Assembly (NCBI GenBank): GCA_015056085.1
Contig: SVHA01000001.1
Location: 62,001 to 126,000, forward strand
Reading direction: 5' to 3'
DNA: 64,000 nucleotides
From: Clostridiales bacterium
GTDB lineage: Bacteria; Bacillota; Clostridia; Christensenellales; Aristaeellaceae
In this document: one piece after another, positions 1 through 7,814 of the stretch
How positions within the stretch are numbered: position 1 is the stretch's first letter
Layout of the letters: each line of letters starts with the position of its first letter
Translations under genes and position numbers: made by a program
The notes under the pieces: model-generated
What the model was told of the DNA's origin: nothing
Databases searched by the model: none
Seen by the model: the letters and a program-made list of their open reading frames with translations, nothing else

Positions 1-68
1 AAACAAACAATTTCATTTCTTCCAATCGTATGTCCGGCTTTCCGAAATCAAAAAGGAAGGTGTTTGTA

Positions 69-2147
69 ATGCGGTATATTGCTCCTGATGCACAGGTCCG
101 CGAGGCGTTTCATCAGGGCCAGAATCGTCGTGCGTATGAGATGCTGGGAGCCCATCCCGTTACTCAGGATGGCGTGGAGATGTGGCATTTCGCCGTCTGG
201 GCGCCCAATGCCCGGGCCGTTTCCCTCATCGGCGAATTCTGCTCCTGGGACAGACACGCATGCCCCATGAATAAACAGTTTGACGGCACCTGGGAAGTCC
301 GGCTGCCGGCCACCACCTTTGATATTGCCTCTGACCCCGCCCGCTACAATTATCCCGAAGCGGCGGAGAAGATCAAGACCTATAAATTTGCGGTGCAGCA
401 TCCTGACGGCTCCTGGCACGACAAGTGCGACCCTTATGGCTTCAGGATGCAGAAGCGGCCCGATACCGCCTCCATGATTTGCGACTTGTCTGATTACGTC
501 TGGCAGGACAGCGAATGGATGGCAGCCAGGGCAAACCGGGATGCCATGCGTTCCCCCATGAATATCTACGAACTGCATCTGGGCTCCTGGCGCCGCCATC
601 CTGATGGCTCTATGATGTCCTATGGTGAAATCGCCGATCAGCTCATTCCCTATGTGCTGGAAATGGGCTACACCCATGTGGAACTGCTGCCGGTGATGGA
701 GCATCCGCTGGATATGTCCTGGGGATATCAGGTGATGGGCTATTATGCCGCCACCGCCCGCTATGGCACGCCTCAGGAACTCATGGCGATGATTGACCGC
801 TGCCATCAGGCGGGCATCGGTGTGATTCTGGACTGGGTGCCGGCTCACTTCCCCCGGGATGAAGCCGGTCTGCGCCGCTTTGACGGCACCGCCCTGTATG
901 AGCATCCCGATCCCCGGCGAGGCGATATGGATCAGTGGGGCACCCATTTGTTTGACTACGCCCGGGGCGAAGTGCGCTCCTTCATGCTGTCCAACGCCTG
1001 TTTCTGGCTGGAATACTTCCACGCTGATGGCATCCGTGCCGATGCCGTGGCGGCGCTGCTGCATTACGACTTCTGCCGTGAGCCCGGGCAGTGGCTGCCC
1101 AACTGCTACGGCGGCAGGGAAAACCTGGAGGCCATTTCCTTCCTCAAGATGATGAACGAAACGGTCTACGGCGATTTCCCCGGCGTGATGATGATCGCTG
1201 AGGATTCCACTGCCTTCCCCATGGTCACCCGCCCGGTGTATCTGGGCGGTCTGGGCTTTGGCTTCAAGTGGAACATGGGCTGGATGAATGATATGCTGTC
1301 CTACGTCGAGATGGACCCCATCTATCGCAAGTATCATCACAACAAACTCACGTTCTCCCTGATGTATGCCTTCAACGAGAACTTCGTCCTGCCTTTCTCC
1401 CATGATGAGGTCGTCCACGGCAAGCACTCCATGCTGGACAAGCAGCCCGGCGACCTGTGGCAGAAATTTGCGGGTTTGCGGGCGCTGTATGGCTACACCA
1501 TGGCCCATCCCGGCAAGAAGCTGCTGTTCATGGGCAGCGAATTCGGTCACTTCATCGAGTGGAAGTTTGACGATCAGCTGGACTGGTTCCTGCTGGACTA
1601 TGATCGCCATCCGCAGATGCTGGAATGCGTCAGGCGGCTGAATCACATCTACAAGGAAAACCCGGAATTCTGGGAAGTGGATGACAGCTGGGATGGCTTC
1701 CAGTGGGTGCAGGCCAACGATCAGGATCACTCCATTGTGGCCTTCCTGCGCATGGACAAAAAGGGGACTACCACCCTGGTGGTCACCAACTTCACCCCGG
1801 CCTTCTACGGCCAGTACCGCATCGGCCTGCCCTGCGAAGGCACGCTGACGGAATACTTCAACACTGACCGTATCGAGTTTGGTGGCTCCAACCAGTACAA
1901 CGCCTGGACGGTTCACGCAATTCACCAGCAGTTCAACGAGCATCCCTTCTGCGTCGACATCTGCGTGCCGCCCCTGTCCACGGTGTACTTCCGCTTTGAC
2001 AGGGTGATCCCGCAGGAGCCGGAAATCCCCGCGCCTGCGCCGAAGAAGCGTACCCGCAAGAAGGCTGCTGAAACCACCGCTGAAGCGCCTGCGCCGAAAA
2101 AGCGCACCCGCAAAAAGGCGGAAACCACCACCGGCAATCCGGTCTGA
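69..2147 (+). CDS. glgB: 1,4-alpha-glucan branching enzyme with lysine-rich C-terminal tail
   Basis: GH13 enzyme that makes alpha-1,6 branches in glycogen in the cytoplasm; 692 residues. An N-terminal CBM48-like beta domain precedes the TIM barrel. The catalytic residues are visible: Asp325 in RADAVAALL, Glu378 in IAEDST and the His-Asp pair ending at Asp446 in FSHDEVVHGK. I chose the ATG at 69 because AAGGAAGG lies about 11 bases upstream; the frame stays open upstream to an ATG at 30 without a ribosome site. Residues 648-692 lie beyond the normal enzyme core and contain two copies of a PAPKKRTRKKA unit, the same type of tail as in GlgA. First gene of glgB-glgC-glgD-glgA; the promoter lies outside the window or in its first bases. 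Family assignment is certain; the tail's role is unknown. Confidence 0.97.
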   Translation: MRYIAPDAQVREAFHQGQNRRAYEMLGAHPVTQDGVEMWHFAVWAPNARAVSLIGEFCSWDRHACPMNKQFDGTWEVRLPATTFDIASDPARYNYPEAAEKIKTYKFAVQHPDGSWHDKCDPYGFRMQKRPDTASMICDLSDYVWQDSEWMAARANRDAMRSPMNIYELHLGSWRRHPDGSMMSYGEIADQLIPYVLEMGYTHVELLPVMEHPLDMSWGYQVMGYYAATARYGTPQELMAMIDRCHQAGIGVILDWVPAHFPRDEAGLRRFDGTALYEHPDPRRGDMDQWGTHLFDYARGEVRSFMLSNACFWLEYFHADGIRADAVAALLHYDFCREPGQWLPNCYGGRENLEAISFLKMMNETVYGDFPGVMMIAEDSTAFPMVTRPVYLGGLGFGFKWNMGWMNDMLSYVEMDPIYRKYHHNKLTFSLMYAFNENFVLPFSHDEVVHGKHSMLDKQPGDLWQKFAGLRALYGYTMAHPGKKLLFMGSEFGHFIEWKFDDQLDWFLLDYDRHPQMLECVRRLNHIYKENPEFWEVDDSWDGFQWVQANDQDHSIVAFLRMDKKGTTTLVVTNFTPAFYGQYRIGLPCEGTLTEYFNTDRIEFGGSNQYNAWTVHAIHQQFNEHPFCVDICVPPLSTVYFRFDRVIPQEPEIPAPAPKKRTRKKAAETTAEAPAPKKRTRKKAETTTGNPV

Positions 2148-2228
2148 CGACCGTTTGCATACAGGTATCCCATCAAAAAGGTAACCCATTCCGTACAGGA
2201 ATCACGATTGAAGGAGAGTGTGCCCCCT

Positions 2229-3413
2229 ATGATGAGAAAAAAGACTTGTGTTGCCATGCTGCTGGCCGGCGGTCAGGGCAGCCGACTGGGCGTTCTGACA
2301 AAGAATGTCGCCAAACCCGCTGTGCCCTATGGCGGCAAGTATCGCATCATCGACTTCCCGCTGTCCAACTGCACCAACAGCGGCATTGATACCGTGGGCG
2401 TCCTGACCCAGTATCAGCCCCTGGAACTCAATGCCTACATCGGCAGCGGCGCCCCCTGGGACCTTGACCTTTCCAACGGCGGCGTATTTGTTCTGCCCCC
2501 CTACCAGAAGGCCAAGAGCGGCGAATGGTACCGCGGCACTGCCAACGCCATTTACCAGAACATGGCGTTCATCGAGCAGTACAACCCCGACTATGTGCTG
2601 ATTCTCTCCGGCGATCACATCTATAAGATGGACTACAACGCCATGCTCAACTACCACATCAGCAAGGGCGCTGACGCCACCATCGCCGTGCGTCCCGTAC
2701 CGTGGGAAGAAGCCAGCCGCTTTGGCATTATGAATACCGATGCGGATGACAACATCGTTGAGTTTGAAGAAAAGCCCAAGCATCCCAAGTCCAACAAGGC
2801 TTCCATGGGCATTTACATCTTCACCTGGGAGAAGCTCCGTGCATACCTGACGGCTGACGAAGCCGACAAGAAGTCCTCCAATGACTTCGGCAAGAACATC
2901 ATCCCCGCCATGCTCAACGACAAGCAGGTGATGGTGGCCTACAACTTCGAAGGCTACTGGAAGGACGTGGGCACCATTGAGTCCCTGTGGGAAGCCAACA
3001 TGGACCTGCTCAGTCAGCCCATGCCCATTGACCTGCATGACAAGAAGTGGCGCATCTACGCCCGCAATCCCGGCCTGGTGCCTCACTTCATCGCCAAGGG
3101 CGCCACGGCGACCGACAGCCTGATTACCGAAGGCTGCGAAGTGTACGGCCATGTGAATCACTCCGTGCTGTTCGCAGGCGTGACGGTGGAGGAAGGCGCC
3201 AAGGTGGAAGACGCCGTCATCATGCCCAATGCCATCATCCGCCGTGGTGCGGTGGTGCGCCGTGCCATCGTGGCTGAAGGCGCCGTGGTGGGCGCCGGCA
3301 GCATTGTCGGCGAAGAAACCGGCAACATCGCCGTGGTGGGCCAGAACGTGACCCTGCCCGCAGGCGTCAGCGTCCCCGCCGGTGAACAGGTGGATAAGGA
3401 CACGACCTTCTGA
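2229..3413 (+). CDS. glgC: glucose-1-phosphate adenylyltransferase, catalytic subunit
   Basis: Makes ADP-glucose from glucose-1-phosphate and ATP, the committed step of bacterial glycogen synthesis; 394 residues. The N-terminal nucleotidyltransferase signature [13 protein letters not shown] is intact and is followed by [15 protein letters not shown]. The C-terminal third is a left-handed beta-helix with repeats such as [20 protein letters not shown] chose the ATG at 2229 because AAGGAGAG at 2211-2218 sits 10 bases upstream; a TTG at 2208 precedes that site and is unlikely. It is 81 bases downstream of glgB and 38 bases upstream of glgD, so co-transcription is expected. It probably works as a hetero-oligomer with GlgD, as known for Bacillota. 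Confidence 0.97.
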   Translation: MMRKKTCVAMLLAGGQGSRLGVLTKNVAKPAVPYGGKYRIIDFPLSNCTNSGIDTVGVLTQYQPLELNAYIGSGAPWDLDLSNGGVFVLPPYQKAKSGEWYRGTANAIYQNMAFIEQYNPDYVLILSGDHIYKMDYNAMLNYHISKGADATIAVRPVPWEEASRFGIMNTDADDNIVEFEEKPKHPKSNKASMGIYIFTWEKLRAYLTADEADKKSSNDFGKNIIPAMLNDKQVMVAYNFEGYWKDVGTIESLWEANMDLLSQPMPIDLHDKKWRIYARNPGLVPHFIAKGATATDSLITEGCEVYGHVNHSVLFAGVTVEEGAKVEDAVIMPNAIIRRGAVVRRAIVAEGAVVGAGSIVGEETGNIAVVGQNVTLPAGVSVPAGEQVDKDTTF

Positions 3414-3451
3414 TACTTTCAAACGCCAAGCTGCGAAAGGAATTGAATGAT

Positions 3452-4573
3452 ATGAAGAATGTAATGGGTGTGATTTATACTGGCGAAGCCGATGCCCGCC
3501 TTCGCGAGCTGACCATGACCCGCGCCATCGCCGCGCTGCCCGTGGCAGGCCGCTATCGTGTGATTGACTTCCATGTGTCTTCCATGGTGAACTCTGGTAT
3601 CAAGAACGTGGGCGTCATCATGCAGAAGAACTACCATTCCCTCATGGACCATCTGGGCTCCGGCAAGGAATGGGACCTCCACGGCAAGAATGACGGCCTG
3701 CGTGTGCTGCCGCCCTTCCTGACCCGTGAGAACGTGGGCCTGTACTCCGGCATTCTGGATGCCCTGCGCTCCAATACCAACTACCTGACCCGCTCCAAGC
3801 AGGAATACCTGATCCTGTCCAACTCCAACGTCATCTACAACGCCCATCTGGAAGAGATGGTGCGCTTCCACAAGGAATCCGGCGCTGACATGACCCTCAT
3901 GTACACCAGGCGCCCCGATATGCGTCGCGATGAATTCGGCGCTTACATGACCGTGGGCGAGGACGGCAAGGTGGAAGACTTCGAAGTGGAGCCCACCCAT
4001 CCCACCCAGGAATGCTCCTTCATGGAAGTGCTGGTCATCCGCCGCGAAATGCTCCGCACCCTGGTGGATAAGGCTGTGGCCCATGGCCTGCATGACATGA
4101 ATCACGACGTCATCATGCCCATGGTGCAGGACGGCAAGAGCCGCATCAATGCCTGGGAATACACCGGGCCCTGCTGGCGGATGGATTCTGTGCAGTCCTT
4201 CTTCCGCTTCAACATGGATATGCTCAACCCCGCCATCCGCAAGGAGATCTTCTGCGAGGATCTGCCCGTGTACACCAAGGTCCGTGACGAAATGCCCGCC
4301 CGTTATGGCGAAGAAGCCAGCGTCATCAACTCTCTGGTGGCCGACGGCTGCATCATCGAAGGCACGGTGGAGAATTCCATCCTGGCCCGCGGCGTGCGCA
4401 TTGCCCCCGGCGCCCATGTGAAGAACTGCATCATCATGCAGGATGGTCAGGTGCATTCCGGCGCTGAAATCGAAAACTGCATCCTGGACAAGCAGTCTAC
4501 CATCAAGCGCAACGCCCGCCTCATCGGCCCTGCTGCTTACCCCATTGTCATTGCCAAGAATGTTGTGATATAA
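3452..4573 (+). CDS. glgD: GlgD, regulatory-type ADP-glucose pyrophosphorylase subunit
   Basis: GlgC paralogue of 373 residues. The nucleotide-binding loop is degenerate: IYTGEADARLRELTMTRAIA stands where GlgC has GGQGSRL. This is the hallmark of GlgD, which activates GlgC in Bacillota rather than acting well alone. The C-terminal beta-helix is retained (INSLVADGCIIEGTVENSIL). The ATG at 3452 follows GAAAGG at 3435-3440; a TTG at 3443 is less likely. It follows glgC directly and is separated from glgA by a hairpin at 4581-4613. Confidence 0.95.
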   Translation: MKNVMGVIYTGEADARLRELTMTRAIAALPVAGRYRVIDFHVSSMVNSGIKNVGVIMQKNYHSLMDHLGSGKEWDLHGKNDGLRVLPPFLTRENVGLYSGILDALRSNTNYLTRSKQEYLILSNSNVIYNAHLEEMVRFHKESGADMTLMYTRRPDMRRDEFGAYMTVGEDGKVEDFEVEPTHPTQECSFMEVLVIRREMLRTLVDKAVAHGLHDMNHDVIMPMVQDGKSRINAWEYTGPCWRMDSVQSFFRFNMDMLNPAIRKEIFCEDLPVYTKVRDEMPARYGEEASVINSLVADGCIIEGTVENSILARGVRIAPGAHVKNCIIMQDGQVHSGAEIENCILDKQSTIKRNARLIGPAAYPIVIAKNVVI

Positions 4574-4580
4574 TAGGTCG

Positions 4581-4613
4581 AGCCGCGTCGGAAGTTTTTC
4601 CTCCGGCGCGGCT
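4581..4613 (+). terminator. GC-rich hairpin between glgD and glgA
   Basis: AGCCGCG at 4581-4587 pairs with CGCGGCT at 4607-4613, with partial pairing of the inner TCGGAAG/CCTCCGG around a T5 loop. Only a short TTT follows, so it is a weak terminator at best. It may lower glgA expression relative to glgBCD or mark an mRNA processing point. Confidence 0.45.
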
Positions 4614-4664
4614 TTACCCATATATGATTCTCCGGCGCAAGCCGGAAACGCAGGAGGAAATGCA

Positions 4665-6371
4665 ATGAAAATTCTCTTCACGGCCAGTGAGTGTGTCCCC
4701 TTTGTCAAGACCGGCGGTCTGGCGGACGTGGTGGGCGCACTGGCTCCCGTTCTGGCAAAGGAAGGCCACGACGTCCGGGTGATTCTGCCCCTGTATGCAG
4801 CCATCCCTGAGAAGTGGACCAGCCAGATGACCCATGTCCTTGATTTTGAGGTGCAGCTGGGTTGGCGCCGCCAGTATTGCGGCATTGAAATGCTGGAAAA
4901 GGACGGCGTCAAGTGGTACTTCATGGACAACAAGTATTACTTTGGCCGGCCTTATATCTACGGCCTGGGCGGCGATGAATACGAGCGCTACGGCTATTTC
5001 TGCCGGGCTGTTCTCAACGCCCTGCCCCTGATGAACTTCCAGCCAGACGTCATCCATGCCCATGACTGGCAGTCCGGCATGGTGCCCGCTCTGCTGAAGA
5101 TTCAGTATCAGCACCTGCCTTTCTATGCTGGCATCAAGACCATGTACACCATCCACAACCTGCAGTATCAGGGCGTGTTTGGCATCAAGGAAGTGCAGGA
5201 TGTGCTGGGCCTGGGCGACAGCCTGTTCACCGATGACAAGCTGGAATGCTTCGGCTGTGCCAACTTCATGAAGGCGGCGCTGGTGTATGCTGATCTGATC
5301 ACCACCGTCAGCCCCAGCTATTCTCAGGAAATTCAGACTGCTTATTATGGCGAGCGGCTGGACGGCCTGCTCCGCGCCCGGAAGCATCAGGTGCATGGCG
5401 TGCTCAACGGCATTGATATGGTGGATTATAATCCTGCCACCGACAGCCGCATTCCCGCCCATTATTCCGTGGAAGATATGTCCGGCAAGGCCGCCTGCAA
5501 GCGTGCCCTGCAGGAAAAACTGGGCCTGGAAGTCAACCCCGACATCCCCATGATCGGCATGGTGGGTCGCCTGAGCAGCCAGAAGGGCCTGGACCTTGTG
5601 GATCGCATCATCGCTGAACTGATGGAAGAAAACGTGCAGCTGGTGGTGCTGGGTCAGGGCGAAAGCCGTTATGTCAACCTGTTCTCCTGGGCGGAAGGGC
5701 AGTACCGGGGCAAGGTGGCGGCCCGTTTCGCCATGGACAACAACCTCGCCCATGAAATCTACGGTGGCTGCGATATGTTCCTCATGCCCAGCCAGTTCGA
5801 GCCCTGCGGCCTGAGCCAGATGATCGCTCTGCGCTACGGCACCGTACCGATCGTCCGTGAAACCGGCGGCCTGCGGGATACCGTGCTGAGTTACAACAAG
5901 TACACTGGCGACGGCAACGGCTTCACCTTCTTCAACTACAACGCCCACGATATGCTCAACACCATCCGCCGTGCCATCCGCTATTACTGGAACGACAAGG
6001 GCGTGTGGAACCTGCTGCGTGAGCGCGGCATGAAGGGCGATTACAGCTGGGATAACTCCGCCAAGAAGTATCTGGACCTGTACACCTCCATGTTCGATGT
6101 GAAGGTGGAGGAACCTGCTGAGGCTCCCGCAGCGGAAGAAAAGCCTGCTGCCCCCAAGAAGCCCCGTGCCCCCCGCAAGAAGGCTGAAACCCCTGCTGAT
6201 GGCGCTGCCAAGCCCAAGACCACCCGCAAGAAGGCCGAGCCTGCCGCTGATGCGCCTGAAAAGCCCAAGCGCACCCGCAAGAAGGCGGAAGCCCCTACGG
6301 AGGAAGCCGCTCCGGCTCCTGTCAAGAAGCCCCGTGCGCCCCGCAAGAAGGCGGAAACGCCCGCTGAATAA
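4665..6371 (+). CDS. glgA: glycogen synthase with lysine-rich C-terminal repeat tail
   Basis: GT5 ADP-glucose-dependent glycogen synthase, 568 residues. The N-terminal ADP-glucose loop KTGGLADVVGAL and the C-terminal FEPCGLSQMIALRYGTVPI motif with the conserved Glu are visible. AGGAGG ends 8 bases before the ATG. The usual GlgA core ends near residue 480. Residues 481-568 (6105-6368) are an Ala/Pro/Glu/Lys-rich tail with four copies of a unit like PKRTRKKAE or PRAPRKKAE. The same kind of tail ends GlgB, so it is unlikely to be random read-through. Last gene of the operon; a perfect 14-bp hairpin follows. Confidence 0.97.
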   Translation: MKILFTASECVPFVKTGGLADVVGALAPVLAKEGHDVRVILPLYAAIPEKWTSQMTHVLDFEVQLGWRRQYCGIEMLEKDGVKWYFMDNKYYFGRPYIYGLGGDEYERYGYFCRAVLNALPLMNFQPDVIHAHDWQSGMVPALLKIQYQHLPFYAGIKTMYTIHNLQYQGVFGIKEVQDVLGLGDSLFTDDKLECFGCANFMKAALVYADLITTVSPSYSQEIQTAYYGERLDGLLRARKHQVHGVLNGIDMVDYNPATDSRIPAHYSVEDMSGKAACKRALQEKLGLEVNPDIPMIGMVGRLSSQKGLDLVDRIIAELMEENVQLVVLGQGESRYVNLFSWAEGQYRGKVAARFAMDNNLAHEIYGGCDMFLMPSQFEPCGLSQMIALRYGTVPIVRETGGLRDTVLSYNKYTGDGNGFTFFNYNAHDMLNTIRRAIRYYWNDKGVWNLLRERGMKGDYSWDNSAKKYLDLYTSMFDVKVEEPAEAPAAEEKPAAPKKPRAPRKKAETPADGAAKPKTTRKKAEPAADAPEKPKRTRKKAEAPTEEAAPAPVKKPRAPRKKAETPAE

Positions 6372-6417
6372 TCAGCAGGGTGGGGTGCCTTGCCTGTTAG
6401 TCTTGTACTCATAATAC

Positions 6418-6450
6418 AAACCGACCTATGAGCAAATCATAGGTCGGTTT
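6418..6450. terminator. hairpin after the glycogen operon
   Basis: Perfect 14-bp inverted repeat: AAACCGACCTATGA at 6418-6431 pairs with TCATAGGTCGGTTT at 6437-6450 around a GCAAA loop. The tail is only moderately T-rich (GTTTGTTGCTG), but the position 47 bases after glgA fits transcription termination. Confidence 0.75.
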
Positions 6451-6640
6451 GTTGCTGATTGTTGCGTTTGAACAGTCATCTTTGACCATTGCTACGGAAA
6501 TCTCAACCGCGAGTCGACTAAGGGGATGTTTTTTTCAGACAAAAGCAAAGACTGTTTTGTCCTTCATCAACGGAAGGCCTTTGCATTGTGCAATACTTCT
6601 GCCTAACCTTATCTAATGTACTACAATTTTCTTCAACATC
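6451..6640. other. gene-free stretch upstream of the surface protein
   Basis: No open frame with a ribosome site, tRNA-like fold or repeat was recognised here. It is visibly more AT-rich than the glycogen operon and leads into the promoter at 6641-6669. Confidence 0.6.
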
Positions 6641-6669
6641 TTGCATTTTCCCCTATTATAAATTATACT
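6641..6669 (+). promoter_or_regulatory. sigma-A-type promoter for the surface protein
   Basis: TTGCAT at 6641-6646 and TATACT at 6664-6669 are separated by 17 bases. Transcription would start near 6676, giving a leader of about 110 bases to the ATG at 6786. Confidence 0.6.
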
Positions 6670-6785
6670 GATGTATAGTGACGGAAGAATATCCCTTCCT
6701 GGATGTTTCTGCTGTCAAATTGATACAAATGAAAGTGCCTTGCGTTTTTTTGAAACCCATTGAAATCGGGGCATGGATATGGAAA

Positions 6786-7814
6786 ATGATACATTTATCG
6801 AAGAAGATCGTTTGTATGATGATGACGGCTGTTGTTGTTTTGGCGCTTTTTTCACATTTGCATCTTGCTTTTGCAGATACAGCAACTGACGTGTGGGACG
6901 GAACAAGCGTTGCAAAAGGATTTGCCAGTGGATCAGGTACTGCTGAAGACCCTTTTATCATCAGGACGGCGGCGCAACTGATGTATTTCCGCAACCATGT
7001 CAATGCAACAAAGAATGCGTATCAAGGCAAGCATATCCTCCTCGATGCTGATATCGACCTGAATCATAAAACCTTTGGAGACCCCATCGGGTCAGATACC
7101 CGGCCATTTTATGGACATTTTGACGGCAACGGTCACAGAGTCATCAACATGAAAATGGAATCAGGGGTTTATTTTGTTGGTCTTTTTGGTTATGTGGTTG
7201 AAGCAACGATTGAAAATGTGACCATTGAAAACTCGCTGGTGAAAGCAACTGCTGCTAATGCGAATGCAGGCGCACTGGTGGGTCAGGGCTACGGCTGCAG
7301 AATTTCAAACTGCCACAACATCAACACAAGCGTGACCAAAGAAGATGGAACAACGAGGCAGAACGGTGTTGGTGGGCTGATTGGCCTCGTCGGCGATAAC
7401 GGCAGCGGCAGTTCTCTGAAGAACTCGATCATTGAAAATTGCACGAATTCTGGTAACATTAGGGGATATATTCGTGCGGGCGGCATCTGGGGATGCTCTG
7501 TTGGGTCAACGCAAACCATTGCCTGCACGAACACCGGCAATATCACAGGTGTGGATGAAGCAGCGGGTGGCATCGGCGGATACGATTACGGCACGGGCGT
7601 CATCACAAAATGTGCCAACAAGCAGGGAAACATCAAAGCCGTCAGCACTGCCGGAGGCATTGTTGGCTATGCCCAATACACGCAGATCTCCCGGTGCTAT
7701 AACACCGGCTCCGTCACCGCCTCAGGCAGCTGTGCTGGAGGCATCTGTGGTTCCGCAAATTTCAGCAAAAGCCAGCAGTCACCATCGAAAATTGCTACAA
7801 TACCGGCGCCGTGA
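6786..7814 (+). CDS. GLUG-repeat surface protein, N-terminal fragment (frameshifted)
   Basis: First part of a large extracellular protein, here 342 residues. The N-terminus is a signal peptide: basic MIHLSKK, a hydrophobic core and a likely cleavage after LAFA. The body contains repeated GLUG-type motifs (AGGIWGCS, AGGIGGYD, AGGIVGYA, AGGICGSA) alternating with IENCTNSGNI-like strands, typical of beta-helical adhesins. The frame closes at 7814 in the middle of a repeat, while the next repeat (TIENCYNTGAVKANVYAGGI) continues in another frame. One added A in the run at 7767-7770 would join both parts into about 1546 residues. The start is uncertain: the ATG at 6786 has a weak ribosome site, and a GTG at 6678 would lie at the predicted transcription start. 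Confidence 0.75.
   Translation: MIHLSKKIVCMMMTAVVVLALFSHLHLAFADTATDVWDGTSVAKGFASGSGTAEDPFIIRTAAQLMYFRNHVNATKNAYQGKHILLDADIDLNHKTFGDPIGSDTRPFYGHFDGNGHRVINMKMESGVYFVGLFGYVVEATIENVTIENSLVKATAANANAGALVGQGYGCRISNCHNINTSVTKEDGTTRQNGVGGLIGLVGDNGSGSSLKNSIIENCTNSGNIRGYIRAGGIWGCSVGSTQTIACTNTGNITGVDEAAGGIGGYDYGTGVITKCANKQGNIKAVSTAGGIVGYAQYTQISRCYNTGSVTASGSCAGGICGSANFSKSQQSPSKIATIPAP
7764..7785 (+). other. frameshift site in the surface-protein gene
   Basis: Around the AAAA run at 7767-7770 the GLUG-repeat coding frame jumps. Upstream, GGICGSANFSK is in one frame; downstream, KPAVTIENCYNTGAV is in the -1 frame. Inserting one A gives a continuous NFSKKPAVTIENCYNTG. Causes could be an assembly error, a true mutation or, less likely with only four A, slippage. 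Confidence 0.8.

Noticed and set aside
48-2189. 713-codon open frame antisense to glgB
   Set aside because: Mirror of a GC-rich coding gene; no ribosome site, low-complexity His/Gly/Val-rich translation, while the plus strand is unmistakably GlgB.
7767-7770. Phase-variable homopolymer
   Set aside because: Only four A; switch tracts are usually eight or more. Mutation or assembly error is likelier.
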